The notes: generated by a model not told the origin, from the sequence alone. A stretch of 64,000 nt of DNA from Mycobacterium sp. GA-2829 (GCF_001499965.1 NZ_LQIT01000012.1:1-64000), one strand, 5' to 3'; positions 26,076 to 35,081 are shown, counted from the stretch's first letter. Numbers and translations are program-made.

Positions 26076-27065
26076 ATGACCGTCATCGGCTTCCACTGCT
26101 CGCATGAGCAGATCAATCCCGCCCAGATGCTGCGGGACGTCCAGCACGCGGAACAGGCCGGCTTCACCGCCGGCATGTCGTCCGACCACTTCAGCCCGTG
26201 GAGCGAGCGGCAGGGCGAATCCGGCTTCGCGTGGGCGTTTCTCGGCTCGGCGCTCGCGACCACCGGACTGCCGTTCGGTGTGGTCAACGCCCCCGGTCAG
26301 CGCTACCACCCGGCGATCATCGCCCAGGCCATCGCCACGCTGGCGCAGATGTTCCCCGGCCGGTTCTGGGCTGCGCTGGGTTCGGGCGAGGCGTCCAACG
26401 AACGCATCACCGGGCAGGCGTGGCCCCGCAAGGAGGTCCGTGACGCGCGCCTGGTCGAGTGCGTCGACGTCATCCGCCGCCTGCTGCGCGGCGAGGAGGT
26501 CAGCCACGAGGGCCTGGTGGAGGTGAACCGGGCCCGGCTGTGGACGCTGCCCGCGGTGGTGCCCGACCTCGTCGGGCCCGCGGTCACTCCGCAGACGGCG
26601 GCGCGCCACGCCGCCTGGGCCGACGGGTTGATCACCGTCAACCAGCCGCCGGAGAAGCTCCGCGCGGTCCTCGATGCGTACCGGGAGGCCGGCGGGCGCG
26701 GCCCGGCCCGGCTGCAGATCCACCTGAGCTGGGCGCGCACCGACGACGAAGCCATGGCGATCGCGCACGACCAGTGGCGCAACAACGTCTTCGACCCGCC
26801 GGTGTCGTGGGATACCGAGACGGTCGAGGCGTTCGACGTCATCGGCAGCGCGGTCTCCACGGAGAAGGTCGGCGGCGCGGTGCGGGTCTCATCGGACCTC
26901 GGCCGCCACGCCGAGTGGCTCGCCGAGTATGTCGAGCAGGGCTGGGAGGAGCTCTACCTGCACTTCGTCGGCCAGGAGCAGGCGCCCTTCATCGACGCCT
27001 TCGGCGAGCACGTGCTGCCGCAGCTCTCGCCGACGGCACCGGGTTCGAGCGCGGCGATCGCATGA
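26076..27065 (+). CDS. LLM-class flavin-dependent oxidoreductase (non-F420 subgroup, TIGR03885-like)
   Basis: The product has 329 residues with the luciferase-like monooxygenase barrel: FHCSHEQINPAQMLRDVQ, SSDHFSPW, and the cofactor region PGRFWAALGSGEASNERI. The SSDHFSPW text and length fit the subgroup described as a flavin-dependent, non-F420 oxidoreductase related to F420-dependent glucose-6-phosphate dehydrogenase. The stop overlaps the start of the GH13 gene (ATGA at 27062), so the two are translationally coupled. That coupling points to sugar metabolism, but no activity can be assigned. Confidence 0.85.
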   Translation: MTVIGFHCSHEQINPAQMLRDVQHAEQAGFTAGMSSDHFSPWSERQGESGFAWAFLGSALATTGLPFGVVNAPGQRYHPAIIAQAIATLAQMFPGRFWAALGSGEASNERITGQAWPRKEVRDARLVECVDVIRRLLRGEEVSHEGLVEVNRARLWTLPAVVPDLVGPAVTPQTAARHAAWADGLITVNQPPEKLRAVLDAYREAGGRGPARLQIHLSWARTDDEAMAIAHDQWRNNVFDPPVSWDTETVEAFDVIGSAVSTEKVGGAVRVSSDLGRHAEWLAEYVEQGWEELYLHFVGQEQAPFIDAFGEHVLPQLSPTAPGSSAAIA

Positions 27066-28741
27066 GGAAGATCGAGACCGGCGACCTGTGGTGGAAGAAC
27101 GCCGTCTTCTACTGCGCCGACATCGAGACGTTCTACGACTGGAACGGCGACGGGACCGGCGACATCCGGGGGATGACCGAGCGCATCGAGTACCTCTTCG
27201 ATCTCGGCATCACCTGCCTGTGGCTGATGCCGTTCTACCCGACCGCGCGCAAAGACGACGGCTACGACATCGTCGACTTCTTCGGCGTCGACCAGCGCCT
27301 CGGCAACCTCGGCGATTTCGTCGAGCTGGTGCGCACCGCCCGCTCCAAGGGCATCCGCGTGATCGTCGACTTCGTCATGAACCACACCTCCGACGCGCAC
27401 CCGTGGTTCAAGTCCGCGCGACGCAGCACGGACGATCCGTACCGCGACTACTACGTGTGGAGCGAGACCGAGCCCGAGTCGAGCCCGGCCGACGTCGTCT
27501 TCCCCGATCAGGAGGACAGCCTCTGGGAGCAGGAGCCCAAGACCGGGGAGTGGTACCTCCATCACTTCTACAAACACCAACCCGACCTGAACATCGCCAA
27601 TCCGCGCGTGCAGGAAGAGATCTCACGCACATTGGGCTTCTGGCTGCAGCTGGGCGTCTCCGGCTTCCGGGTGGACGCCGTGCCGTTCCTGTTCGCCCGG
27701 GACGGCGCGCCGGGCGACCCCGGCGTCTTCGACCCGTACGAATACCTTGGCGACGTCCGCAATTTCGTCACCCGCAGGGTCGGCGACGCGGTGCTGCTCG
27801 GTGAGGTGAACGTGCCCTATGCCGACCAGAAGTCGTTCTTCGGCGGCGACGACGGCGACGGGCTCAACATGCAGTTCGACTTCATCGGCATGCAGAACAT
27901 GTACCTCTCGCTGGCGCGGGGTGACGCCGGACCGCTCGCGGCGGCGCTGCGCGAACGCCCGTCGCTCGACGAGACCAGCCAGTGGGCGAACTTCGTGCGC
28001 AACCACGACGAACTCACCCTCGACAAACTCGGCGAAGCGGAACGGCAGGAGATCTTCGACGCGTTCGGTCCGGAACCGGACATGCAGCTCTACGGCCGCG
28101 GGCTGCGGCGACGGTTGCCGTCGATGCTCGGCGGGGACGAACGCCGGATGCGCATGGTCTACTCCCTGGCGTTCTCCCTGCCGGGGACCCCGGTGCTGTT
28201 CTACGGCGAGGAGATCGGGATGGCCGAGAACCTCGACATCCCAGGGCGATTCGCGGTCCGCGTACCCATGCAATGGACCGACGACGCCAACGGCGGCTTC
28301 TCCAGGGCCGCCGCACGGCAGCTCCCCCGACCCCTCACCGACGGCCTCTACGGGCCGGAGCACGTGAACGTCGCCGACCAGCGCCACAATCACCAGTCGT
28401 TCTGGTGGTTCATCCGCGATCTGATCTACACCTATCGCCAGCAGCCCGAGATCGGGTGGTCGACCGCCGAGGTGCTCGATCAGCCCAATCCCGCGGTCCT
28501 CGCGCACTGCTGCCGGGAGAAGAGCGGGTGGACGATGGTGGCGCTGCACAACTTCGGCGCCGACCGATGCATGGTGCCGATCCAGATCGAGGACGCGCCG
28601 GAGGGGTCGACGCTCGTCGACCTCATGGACGGGTTGTCCGTCCACGAACTCGACGCGAAAGGGCGGCTCGAGATTGGCCTCGACGGTTACGGATACCGGT
28701 GGTTGCGGCTGCTGCGGCCGGGCGACGACCCCATCATCTGA
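27062..28741 (+). CDS. trehalose synthase-like glycoside hydrolase family 13 enzyme
   Basis: The product has 559 residues. The GH13 catalytic triad is complete: nucleophile Asp205 in GFRVDAVP, acid/base Glu248 in LLGEVN, and Asp316 in VRNHDE. Conserved region I is DFVMNHTSDAHPWF. The opening (DLWWKNAVFYCADIETFYDW) resembles TreS, which interconverts maltose and trehalose, but YCADIETF replaces the usual YEVYVRSF, and the protein is about 40 residues shorter than M. tuberculosis TreS. It may be a maltose/trehalose isomerase or glucosyltransferase of altered specificity. It is coupled to the flavin oxidoreductase upstream. Confidence 0.85.
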   Translation: MRKIETGDLWWKNAVFYCADIETFYDWNGDGTGDIRGMTERIEYLFDLGITCLWLMPFYPTARKDDGYDIVDFFGVDQRLGNLGDFVELVRTARSKGIRVIVDFVMNHTSDAHPWFKSARRSTDDPYRDYYVWSETEPESSPADVVFPDQEDSLWEQEPKTGEWYLHHFYKHQPDLNIANPRVQEEISRTLGFWLQLGVSGFRVDAVPFLFARDGAPGDPGVFDPYEYLGDVRNFVTRRVGDAVLLGEVNVPYADQKSFFGGDDGDGLNMQFDFIGMQNMYLSLARGDAGPLAAALRERPSLDETSQWANFVRNHDELTLDKLGEAERQEIFDAFGPEPDMQLYGRGLRRRLPSMLGGDERRMRMVYSLAFSLPGTPVLFYGEEIGMAENLDIPGRFAVRVPMQWTDDANGGFSRAAARQLPRPLTDGLYGPEHVNVADQRHNHQSFWWFIRDLIYTYRQQPEIGWSTAEVLDQPNPAVLAHCCREKSGWTMVALHNFGADRCMVPIQIEDAPEGSTLVDLMDGLSVHELDAKGRLEIGLDGYGYRWLRLLRPGDDPII

Positions 28742-28753
28742 GACCATCTCACC

Positions 28754-29716
28754 GTGTGGGAGCTCGCCATCGGTATCGGCGCCGGGTTCGCGCTCACCTG
28801 GCTGGCGCTCGTGGTCGCCTTGATATGCGCGCGCCCGCGCGGAAACCTGTTGCGCGAGGCGCTGCGCATCCTGCCCGACACCCTCCGCCTCGTCCGCAGA
28901 CTCGCCGCCGATGACGCCCTGCCGCGAGGCGTCCGAATCCGATTGGCGCTGCTGCTCGCCTATCTGGCGTCGCCCATCGATCTGATCCCCGATTTCATCC
29001 CCGTACTGGGCTACGCCGACGACGCCATCGTCGTCGTCGCGGTGCTGCGCAGCGTGGTGCGGCGATCGGGTCTGGATGTGGTGCGCCGGCACTGGCCCGG
29101 AAGCGATGACGGGTTCCAGGCGCTGCGGCGGCTCACCGGGTTGGCTGCGTCATGTCCTGATCCGGCCCAGGAACCACCGGCTGGCGAGGAGGTAACACGC
29201 GAGGGCCGCCACCTGCGCGACGGGGACCACGATCAACAGGGCACGGCCGAGCGCGGCGCTGCCGAGGTGGGCGGTCAACGCATCGCTGATGAGTCCCGTG
29301 ACGAACGGACCGGCCGAGCCGAGGACGGCGCCGAAGAAGAGGAAGACCGCCGAGGCGGTGGCCCGCTGCTCGGGGAGGACCAGCCGCTGGATGGCCGCGA
29401 TGGACGGCGCCATGTAGGCGGTGCCGATGACGTAGCTCAGCGCGATGAACAGCACACACAGCGCGGGGCTGCCCACCAGGAAGGCGGCCACCGAGCACGG
29501 CAGCAGCACCGCGGTCATCGCGGCGACGAGCCAGAGCAGCCACCGCGGGTCGCGGGCGGCCAGGCGGTCGGCCACCCGTCCCACCACGAGGAGGCCGACG
29601 ATGCCGGCCACCCCGCTGGCGATGCCGTACTGCAGGCCGACGTCGCCGATCGACATCCCGTGGCTGCGGATGAGGAACGCAGGCGCGAACGTCGTCAGCG
29701 AATAGCCGGCGATTGA
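28754..29716 (+). CDS. DUF1232 membrane protein; open frame runs on antisense through an MFS gene
   Basis: Residues 1-130 form the real domain: an N-terminal membrane span (LAIGIGAGFALTWLALVVAL) and the DUF1232 core YLASPIDLIPDFIPVLGYAD. No stop follows until 29714-29716, so the last 190 residues are the antisense of the MFS transporter gene and look like shadow sequence (rich in R, H, D, G, E). A TGA in another frame at 29158-29160 would end the protein at a normal length, so a one-base indel is possible. The start is GTG 28754 without a clear ribosome site. Confidence 0.6.
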   Translation: MWELAIGIGAGFALTWLALVVALICARPRGNLLREALRILPDTLRLVRRLAADDALPRGVRIRLALLLAYLASPIDLIPDFIPVLGYADDAIVVVAVLRSVVRRSGLDVVRRHWPGSDDGFQALRRLTGLAASCPDPAQEPPAGEEVTREGRHLRDGDHDQQGTAERGAAEVGGQRIADESRDERTGRAEDGAEEEEDRRGGGPLLGEDQPLDGRDGRRHVGGADDVAQRDEQHTQRGAAHQEGGHRARQQHRGHRGDEPEQPPRVAGGQAVGHPSHHEEADDAGHPAGDAVLQADVADRHPVAADEERRRERRQRIAGD

Positions 29717-30430
29717 GATGCACGCCGCGCCGGTGACGATGACGACGTAGCTGGGCTCACGCAGCAGATCCCACGGTTTGGCGGTGCGCTGTCGCGGGGC
29801 GCGGTCGAGGACGGGCATCGCCTGGCGGCGCCCGATCACCACCAGCACCAGCGGGACGAACGCCACGCTGATCGCCCCCATCACCACGAACGCGGTGCGC
29901 CAGCCGAACGACTGGGCCAACAGCCCGCCGCCGATCAGGCTCGCGGCACTGGCCAGTGGGATCGACAGGGTGATGACCGCCAACGGTGCGGCACGTCGTT
30001 CCGGTGCGAAGTTGCGGGCGACGTACGCGTGGGCGGCGGGGGTGCTGCCCGCCTCCCCCACCGCGACCCCGACGCGGGTCAGCGCCAACTGCAGACCCGA
30101 CTGCGCGACCGCGCCGACCATGGTCATCGCGCCCCATAATCCGAGGCACACGGCGACGACCGAGCCGAACGCACCGCGGTCCGCGAAGCGCGCGATGAAG
30201 ATGCCGAGCACCGCGTAGACGATGAGGAAGCCGAAGCCGTTGATCACACCGATCGCCGTATCCGACAGCGCCAGGTCGTTCTTGATCGGCTCGGCGAGGA
30301 CGGCGGGCAGGAAGCGGTCGGCGTAGTTGAGCGTGCCGACGACGGCCAACAGCGCGACGGCCGCCCATGCCCGCCGCGGCCCGTGCGTCTGCGCCTCGAT
30401 CGGGGATGTGCCCTGCGTCGTCAGCGCCAC
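29150..30430 (-). CDS. MFS transporter
   Basis: The product has 426 residues and about twelve hydrophobic spans. The first span carries AVVGTLNYADRFLPAVLAEP and the loop 2-3 motif is IARFADRGAFG, both typical of the spinster/anion-cation symporter branch. A central loop of about 25 residues (GRRQAMPVLDRAPRQRTAKP) separates the halves. The start is GTG 30430. The substrate is unknown. It is a lone gene, convergent with and overlapping DUF1232, and divergent from the molybdenum hydroxylase operon. Confidence 0.9.
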   Translation of the reverse strand: MALTTQGTSPIEAQTHGPRRAWAAVALLAVVGTLNYADRFLPAVLAEPIKNDLALSDTAIGVINGFGFLIVYAVLGIFIARFADRGAFGSVVAVCLGLWGAMTMVGAVAQSGLQLALTRVGVAVGEAGSTPAAHAYVARNFAPERRAAPLAVITLSIPLASAASLIGGGLLAQSFGWRTAFVVMGAISVAFVPLVLVVIGRRQAMPVLDRAPRQRTAKPWDLLREPSYVVIVTGAACISIAGYSLTTFAPAFLIRSHGMSIGDVGLQYGIASGVAGIVGLLVVGRVADRLAARDPRWLLWLVAAMTAVLLPCSVAAFLVGSPALCVLFIALSYVIGTAYMAPSIAAIQRLVLPEQRATASAVFLFFGAVLGSAGPFVTGLISDALTAHLGSAALGRALLIVVPVAQVAALACYLLASRWFLGRIRT

Positions 30431-30587
30431 GGTGCGGAAGCCTGGCAGACCGCGGTGCGGTTGTCAGGCGAATCCGACTTCCCGATTCGGGTCCGCGGAC
30501 GCCGCCGGGCTGGCAGTCTGGGCGCAAGATGCCCGCACCCGACGTCCTCACCTGCGGAAATGACACTCTCTCTTTTGAGCAGATGTC

Positions 30588-30603
30588 TTATCACTTACGA
30601 TAA
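30588..30603. promoter_or_regulatory. palindrome TTATC-N6-GATAA upstream of the molybdenum hydroxylase operon
   Basis: Perfect 5-base arms with a 6-base spacer lie 72 bases upstream of the coxL-like start. Both arms lie in a local AT-rich patch that is unusual for this genome. It is a plausible operator for the operon or for the divergent MFS gene. Confidence 0.4.
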
Positions 30604-30675
30604 CCAGACTCTTGCTTCAGCCCCGGCCCCGCCTACTTACGCGCAGAAGCAATCGACGGAATGGAGCGCTCACCG

Positions 30676-33009
30676 ATGACCGACACCGTCGCCACCCGCT
30701 ATTCGGGCACCCGCGTCGCGAGGGTCGAGGACAACCGCCTGCTGACCGGTCGCGGCACCTTCGTCGACGACATCCAGCGCCCCGGGATGCTGCACGCGTG
30801 CTTCGTCCGCAGCCCCTTCGCCCGCGCGAAGGTCAACGGGATCGATGCCTCCGCGGCGCTGGCCATGCCGGGGGTGCACGCGGTGTTCACCGCCGCCGAC
30901 CTCAACGGGGACGCGGTCGAGGCGTGGCACGCCGTGGCAGGCAAGGACGTCCCCGACACCCCGCGTCCCCCGCTCGCCGAGGGTGAGGTCAAGTTCGTCG
31001 GTGATCCGGTCGCACTCGTCGTCGCCGAATCCCGCTACCTCGCCGAAGACGCCGTTGACGCGGTCGAGGTGGACTACGAACCGCTGCCCGCGGTGGCCGA
31101 CTTCCGCACCGCCGTGAACTCCGAAGTCGTTGTGCACGAGCAGTATCCGGACAACGTGGCGGGCGGGATGGGCGGTGCGCCACCGGACGAGGAGACGTTC
31201 GGCGCGGCGGCGTGTGTGGTCAGCGAGAACATCTACCAGCAGATGTACGTGCCGGTGCCCATCGAGACCCGCGGCCTGGTCGCCGAATGGGGTTCGACCA
31301 CCGACGAACTGACGCTGTGGGCGTCGACGCAGACACCGCACGAACTGCGCGCCTTCGCCGCCCGGCTACTCGGTATCCCGGCCCAGAAGGTCCGCGTCAT
31401 CATGCGCGACACCGGCGGCGGTTTCGGCCAGAAGGTCGTGCCGATGCGCGAGGACATGGTGATCATGCTCGCCGCACGCAGAGTGCCCGCGGCACTGAAA
31501 TGGATCGAGGACCGGCGCGAGAACCTCATGTCGGCGGGGCAGTCGCGCCACGTCGACGGCACCGCGCGCATGGCGTTCGACGAGGACGGGACCATCCTCG
31601 CCGTCGACATCGACTTCAACCAGGACGTCGGCGCCTACCCCACGCCGTATCCGGTGCTCACCACCGCGGCGATCGGCATGTTCTTCCCCGGCCCGTACCG
31701 GGTGCCCAAGGCCAGCTTCAACTACAAGACGGTGTTCTCCAACACCGCGGGCCTGCACGCCTACCGCGGCCCGTGGCAGTACGAGACCCTCGCCCGCGAG
31801 ATCATGCTCGACATCGCCGCCCGCAAGCTCGGCATCGATCCGGTCGAGTTGCGCCGCAAGAACATCCTGCGTGGCGACGAGATGCCGTACTTCAACCCCA
31901 ACGGCATGCCGTATGACCACGTCGCGCCCGCCGACACCTTCGAACAGGCCGTCAAGATCCTCGACCACGAGGGCTTCCGCAAGGAGCAGGCCGAAGCGCT
32001 CGCCCAGGGCCGCTACATCGGCCTCGGATTCTCCGCCTACATCGAACCGACCGGCGCGGCCACCGGCCACCTGGCCACCGAGGGCTGCACCATCCGGATG
32101 GAGCCGACCGGCAAGGTCAACGTCTACGTCAACGGCGGCTCGAGCGGAAACAGCTTGGAGACCACCGTCGTTCAGCTCACCGCCGATGCGCTGGGCGCCG
32201 ACATCGACGACGTCTCCACCATCCAGGGCGACACCGCGGTCACCCCGTACGGGGCGGGCACGCAGGGCAGCCGCAGCGCTCCGATGACCGCGGGCGCGGT
32301 CAGCGAGGCGGGGGCGGTGCTGCGCAGGCAACTCGTCGCGATGGCCGCCCACCATCTCGGCGCCGAGGCCGGCGACATCGAACTCGGCGGTTCCCGGGCG
32401 TACCTGCGCGAGGATCCCGACAAGAGCGTGTCGTTCGCCGACATCGCCTACCGCGCGTACTACGAACCCGCCCAGCTGGCACCGGGCACCTCGGCAAGCC
32501 TGGAAGCCACCGCGCGCTTCACCTCACCGCCGGAGGCGATGATCCACTGGGCCAACGCCACTCACGCGTGTACCTGCGAGGTCGACGTGGCGACCGGTCA
32601 GGTGACGTTGACCCGCTACATCGTCAGCGAGGACGTCGGCCCGATGATCAACCCGAACATCGTCGAGGGTCAGGTGGCCGGCGGCACGGTCCAGGGCATC
32701 GGCGGCGCGCTGCTGGAGAGCCTGGTCTACGACGCCGACGGCAACCCGCTGTCCTCGACGTTCGTCGACTATCTGCTGCCGACCGCGACCGAGGTGCCGC
32801 CGATCGAATTCGGCCACGTCGAGATCCCCGGCCCGGGTGTCGGCGGCTACAAGGGCGCGGGCGAGGGCGGCGCCATCGGCTCCACGCCCGCGGTGATCAA
32901 CGCGATCAACGATGCGCTCGCCCCACTGGGCGTCACCGTCACCCGACTACCGGCCAACCCCGCGACCATCGTCGAACTGCTCGAAAACATTCAGCGAGAG
33001 GACCACTGA
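30676..33009 (+). CDS. molybdenum hydroxylase large subunit (CoxL/xanthine dehydrogenase family)
   Basis: The product has 777 residues from ATG 30676 (ATG 30661 is an alternative). It opens with the fused a/b hammerhead DNRLLTGRGTFVDDI. The molybdopterin region carries DTGGGFGQK, and the catalytic glutamate lies in GGYKGAGEGGAIG. The active-site loop is AYRGPWQ at 362-368. Form I carbon monoxide dehydrogenase needs a Cys here (AYRCSFR), so this enzyme is not a CO dehydrogenase in the strict sense and probably hydroxylates an organic substrate. It heads the order large, CoxG, FAD, 2Fe-2S subunits. Confidence 0.9.
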   Translation: MTDTVATRYSGTRVARVEDNRLLTGRGTFVDDIQRPGMLHACFVRSPFARAKVNGIDASAALAMPGVHAVFTAADLNGDAVEAWHAVAGKDVPDTPRPPLAEGEVKFVGDPVALVVAESRYLAEDAVDAVEVDYEPLPAVADFRTAVNSEVVVHEQYPDNVAGGMGGAPPDEETFGAAACVVSENIYQQMYVPVPIETRGLVAEWGSTTDELTLWASTQTPHELRAFAARLLGIPAQKVRVIMRDTGGGFGQKVVPMREDMVIMLAARRVPAALKWIEDRRENLMSAGQSRHVDGTARMAFDEDGTILAVDIDFNQDVGAYPTPYPVLTTAAIGMFFPGPYRVPKASFNYKTVFSNTAGLHAYRGPWQYETLAREIMLDIAARKLGIDPVELRRKNILRGDEMPYFNPNGMPYDHVAPADTFEQAVKILDHEGFRKEQAEALAQGRYIGLGFSAYIEPTGAATGHLATEGCTIRMEPTGKVNVYVNGGSSGNSLETTVVQLTADALGADIDDVSTIQGDTAVTPYGAGTQGSRSAPMTAGAVSEAGAVLRRQLVAMAAHHLGAEAGDIELGGSRAYLREDPDKSVSFADIAYRAYYEPAQLAPGTSASLEATARFTSPPEAMIHWANATHACTCEVDVATGQVTLTRYIVSEDVGPMINPNIVEGQVAGGTVQGIGGALLESLVYDADGNPLSSTFVDYLLPTATEVPPIEFGHVEIPGPGVGGYKGAGEGGAIGSTPAVINAINDALAPLGVTVTRLPANPATIVELLENIQREDH

Positions 33010-33011
33010 CC

Positions 33012-33707
33012 GTGGAACTGAACAACGAATTCCGGGTCGCGGTGCCCGCCGCCAAGACCTGGGAGGTGCTCACCGACGTCGAGCGGGTGGCGCCGTGCCT
33101 GCCCGGCGCCACGCTGCTGTCGGTCGACGGCGATGAGTTCACCGGTGCGGTGAAGGTCAAGGTCGGTCCGATCACAGTGTCCTACAAGGGTGTTGCCGCC
33201 TTCCAGGAGAAGGACCCCGCCGCCCAGCGGGTCGTGCTCCGCGCCTCGGGCAAGGAGACGCGCGGCAACGGCAACGCCGCGGCCGTCGTCACCGCGCAAC
33301 TCAAAGACGAGGGCGACGCAACCCACGTCGTGATCAACACCGACCTCACGATCTCCGGTAAGGCCGCCCAGTTCGGCCGCGGCGTGCTCGCCGACGTCGC
33401 CACCAACCTGATCGGTCAGTTCGCCAAGGCCCTCGAGGCCGACGTGCTGGGCGACGCCCCGAAGGCGACCACCGCCCCCACCACCGAAGCCGCGACCGCC
33501 GCCGCCCAACCCGCCGCGGGCGATTCGGTCGACCTGCTCAAGGTCGTCGCGGTGCCGATGGCCAAACGCTTCGCCCCCGTGGTCGCGGGTGTGGCCGCGG
33601 GCACCGCGCTGGGCTTGCTGATCGGCCGTCGCCGCAGGCGCGCACATCCGGCCGCCGTGCTGGCCGAGGATCTGCAGGCCGCGTTGGCCAGGCTACTGTC
33701 GTCATGA
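33012..33707 (+). CDS. CoxG-like SRPBCC protein with C-terminal membrane anchor
   Basis: The product has 231 residues. Residues 1-145 are the CoxG/SRPBCC domain (FRVAVPAAKTWEVLTDVERV, then CLPGATLL). An Ala/Thr/Pro linker follows and then a hydrophobic segment APVVAGVAAGTALGLLIG with RRRRR. CoxG recruits CO dehydrogenase to the membrane in CO-oxidisers, and the anchor here fits that role. The start is GTG 33012, 2 bases after the large-subunit stop; the stop overlaps the FAD-subunit start by 4 bases. Confidence 0.88.
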   Translation: MELNNEFRVAVPAAKTWEVLTDVERVAPCLPGATLLSVDGDEFTGAVKVKVGPITVSYKGVAAFQEKDPAAQRVVLRASGKETRGNGNAAAVVTAQLKDEGDATHVVINTDLTISGKAAQFGRGVLADVATNLIGQFAKALEADVLGDAPKATTAPTTEAATAAAQPAAGDSVDLLKVVAVPMAKRFAPVVAGVAAGTALGLLIGRRRRRAHPAAVLAEDLQAALARLLSS

Positions 33708-34594
33708 AGGCCGCCCCGTTCGCATACCACCGCCCGGAGACGGTGGCCGAGGCGGCGCAGCTGCTCGCCGAATTCGGCGAAGACGCCAAGATCCTGGCCG
33801 GCGGGCAGAGCCTGGTGCCGATGCTGGCCATGCGCCTGACCCATTTCGCGAACCTGGTCGACATCTCGCGGCTCGACGAGCTGACCGGCATCGACCTGAT
33901 CGACGACCAGATCGTGGTGCGCGCGGCGACCCCGCACGCACTGGTCGGCATGGACGACGAGGTCGCCGATTCGGCGCCGCTGCTCACGCTGGCGACCCCG
34001 CACATCGGGCACTTCCAGATCCGTACCCGCGGCACCCTCGGCGGCGCGATCGCCCACGCCGACCCGGCCGCCGAATACGCCGCCGTCGCACTGGCCCTCG
34101 ACGCGCGGATCGAGGCGGTGTCGACCCGCGGACGCCGCGAGGTCGCCGCCACGGACCTGTTCACCGGTCTGTGGGAGACCTCGCTCACCTCCGACGAGAT
34201 CCTCACCGCCGTGCGGTTCCCGGTGTGGAGGGGCCGCTGCGGATTCGCGGTCGAGGAATTCGCCCGTAGGCATGGCGATTTCGCGATCGCCGGTGCGGCG
34301 GTCGCCCTCGAGGTCGACGGGGACGACCGGGTGACCCGGTGCGGTATCGGCCTGCTGGGTCTGGGATCGACGCCGCTGCGCGGCACCGACGGCGAACGTG
34401 CCCTCGTCGGAGCGCGCCTGTCCGAGATTGACGCCGACGAGGTCGGTGCGGTCACGCTGGCCGCGCTGCGCGACATCCCCGCCGACCTGCAGGGTTCGGC
34501 GAGCTACCGCCGTCGCGTCGGCACTGCGATGGTCGCCCGTGCCGTCACATCGGCCGCGGCACAGGTGAATTCGGAGGAGTTGAGCCATGCATGA
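33704..34594 (+). CDS. molybdenum hydroxylase FAD-binding subunit (CoxM-like)
   Basis: The product has 296 residues. The FAD phosphate-binding stretch is ILAGGQSLVPMLAMR (about 30-44) and the second FAD motif is TRGTLGGAIAHADPAAE (about 109-125), both standard for the medium subunit. It receives electrons from the 2Fe-2S subunit and passes them to an acceptor. The start ATG overlaps the coxG stop (ATGA), and its stop overlaps the small-subunit start by 8 bases, so all four genes are coupled. Confidence 0.92.
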   Translation: MKAAPFAYHRPETVAEAAQLLAEFGEDAKILAGGQSLVPMLAMRLTHFANLVDISRLDELTGIDLIDDQIVVRAATPHALVGMDDEVADSAPLLTLATPHIGHFQIRTRGTLGGAIAHADPAAEYAAVALALDARIEAVSTRGRREVAATDLFTGLWETSLTSDEILTAVRFPVWRGRCGFAVEEFARRHGDFAIAGAAVALEVDGDDRVTRCGIGLLGLGSTPLRGTDGERALVGARLSEIDADEVGAVTLAALRDIPADLQGSASYRRRVGTAMVARAVTSAAAQVNSEELSHA

Positions 34595-35081
34595 GCTGCC
34601 TGTCGAGTTGACGGTCAACGGCCGCGCCCACCGCGGCCTGGTCGAACCGCGGATCACCCTCGCCGACTTCCTGCGCGAGACGTGCGGGCTGACCGGCACG
34701 CATCTGGGTTGCGAGCACGGCGCCTGCGGTGCGTGCACGGTGCTGCTCGACGGTCAGGCCGTGCGCTCGTGTCTGGTGTTCGCGGTGCAGGCCGACGGTC
34801 AGGACGTCACCACCGTCGAGGGGATCGCCGGTCCCGACGGTGAACTGTCCCCGGTGCAGTCCGCGATGAAGGAGTGCCACGGGCTGCAATGCGGCTTCTG
34901 CACACCGGGTTTCGTCACCTCCATCACCGCGCTGCTGGCCGACAACCCCGACCCCAGCGACCAAGAGATCCGCGAGGGCCTCTCGGGCAACTTCTGCCGC
35001 TGCACCGGCTACCAGGGCATCGTCGACGCGGTCCGCCTCGCGGCCGAGAAGACGCGCGCCGGGGAAACCGTCAGCCCGTAA
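34587..35081 (+). CDS. molybdenum hydroxylase 2Fe-2S subunit (CoxS-like)
   Basis: The product has 164 residues. The plant-type 2Fe-2S cluster is held by CEHGACGACTVLLDG, and the second cluster by CGFCTPGF together with NFCRCTGY. Both clusters are complete, so the chain from molybdenum to FAD is intact. It is the last gene of the operon. A 40-base gap separates it from the beta-hydroxyacid dehydrogenase, which may be read through. Confidence 0.93.
   Translation: MHELPVELTVNGRAHRGLVEPRITLADFLRETCGLTGTHLGCEHGACGACTVLLDGQAVRSCLVFAVQADGQDVTTVEGIAGPDGELSPVQSAMKECHGLQCGFCTPGFVTSITALLADNPDPSDQEIREGLSGNFCRCTGYQGIVDAVRLAAEKTRAGETVSP

Noticed and set aside
27623..29092. 489-codon frame opposite the GH13 gene
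   Set aside because: The GH13 gene on the plus strand has an intact catalytic triad and coupling to its neighbour; the reverse frame has only low-complexity composition and no start signal.
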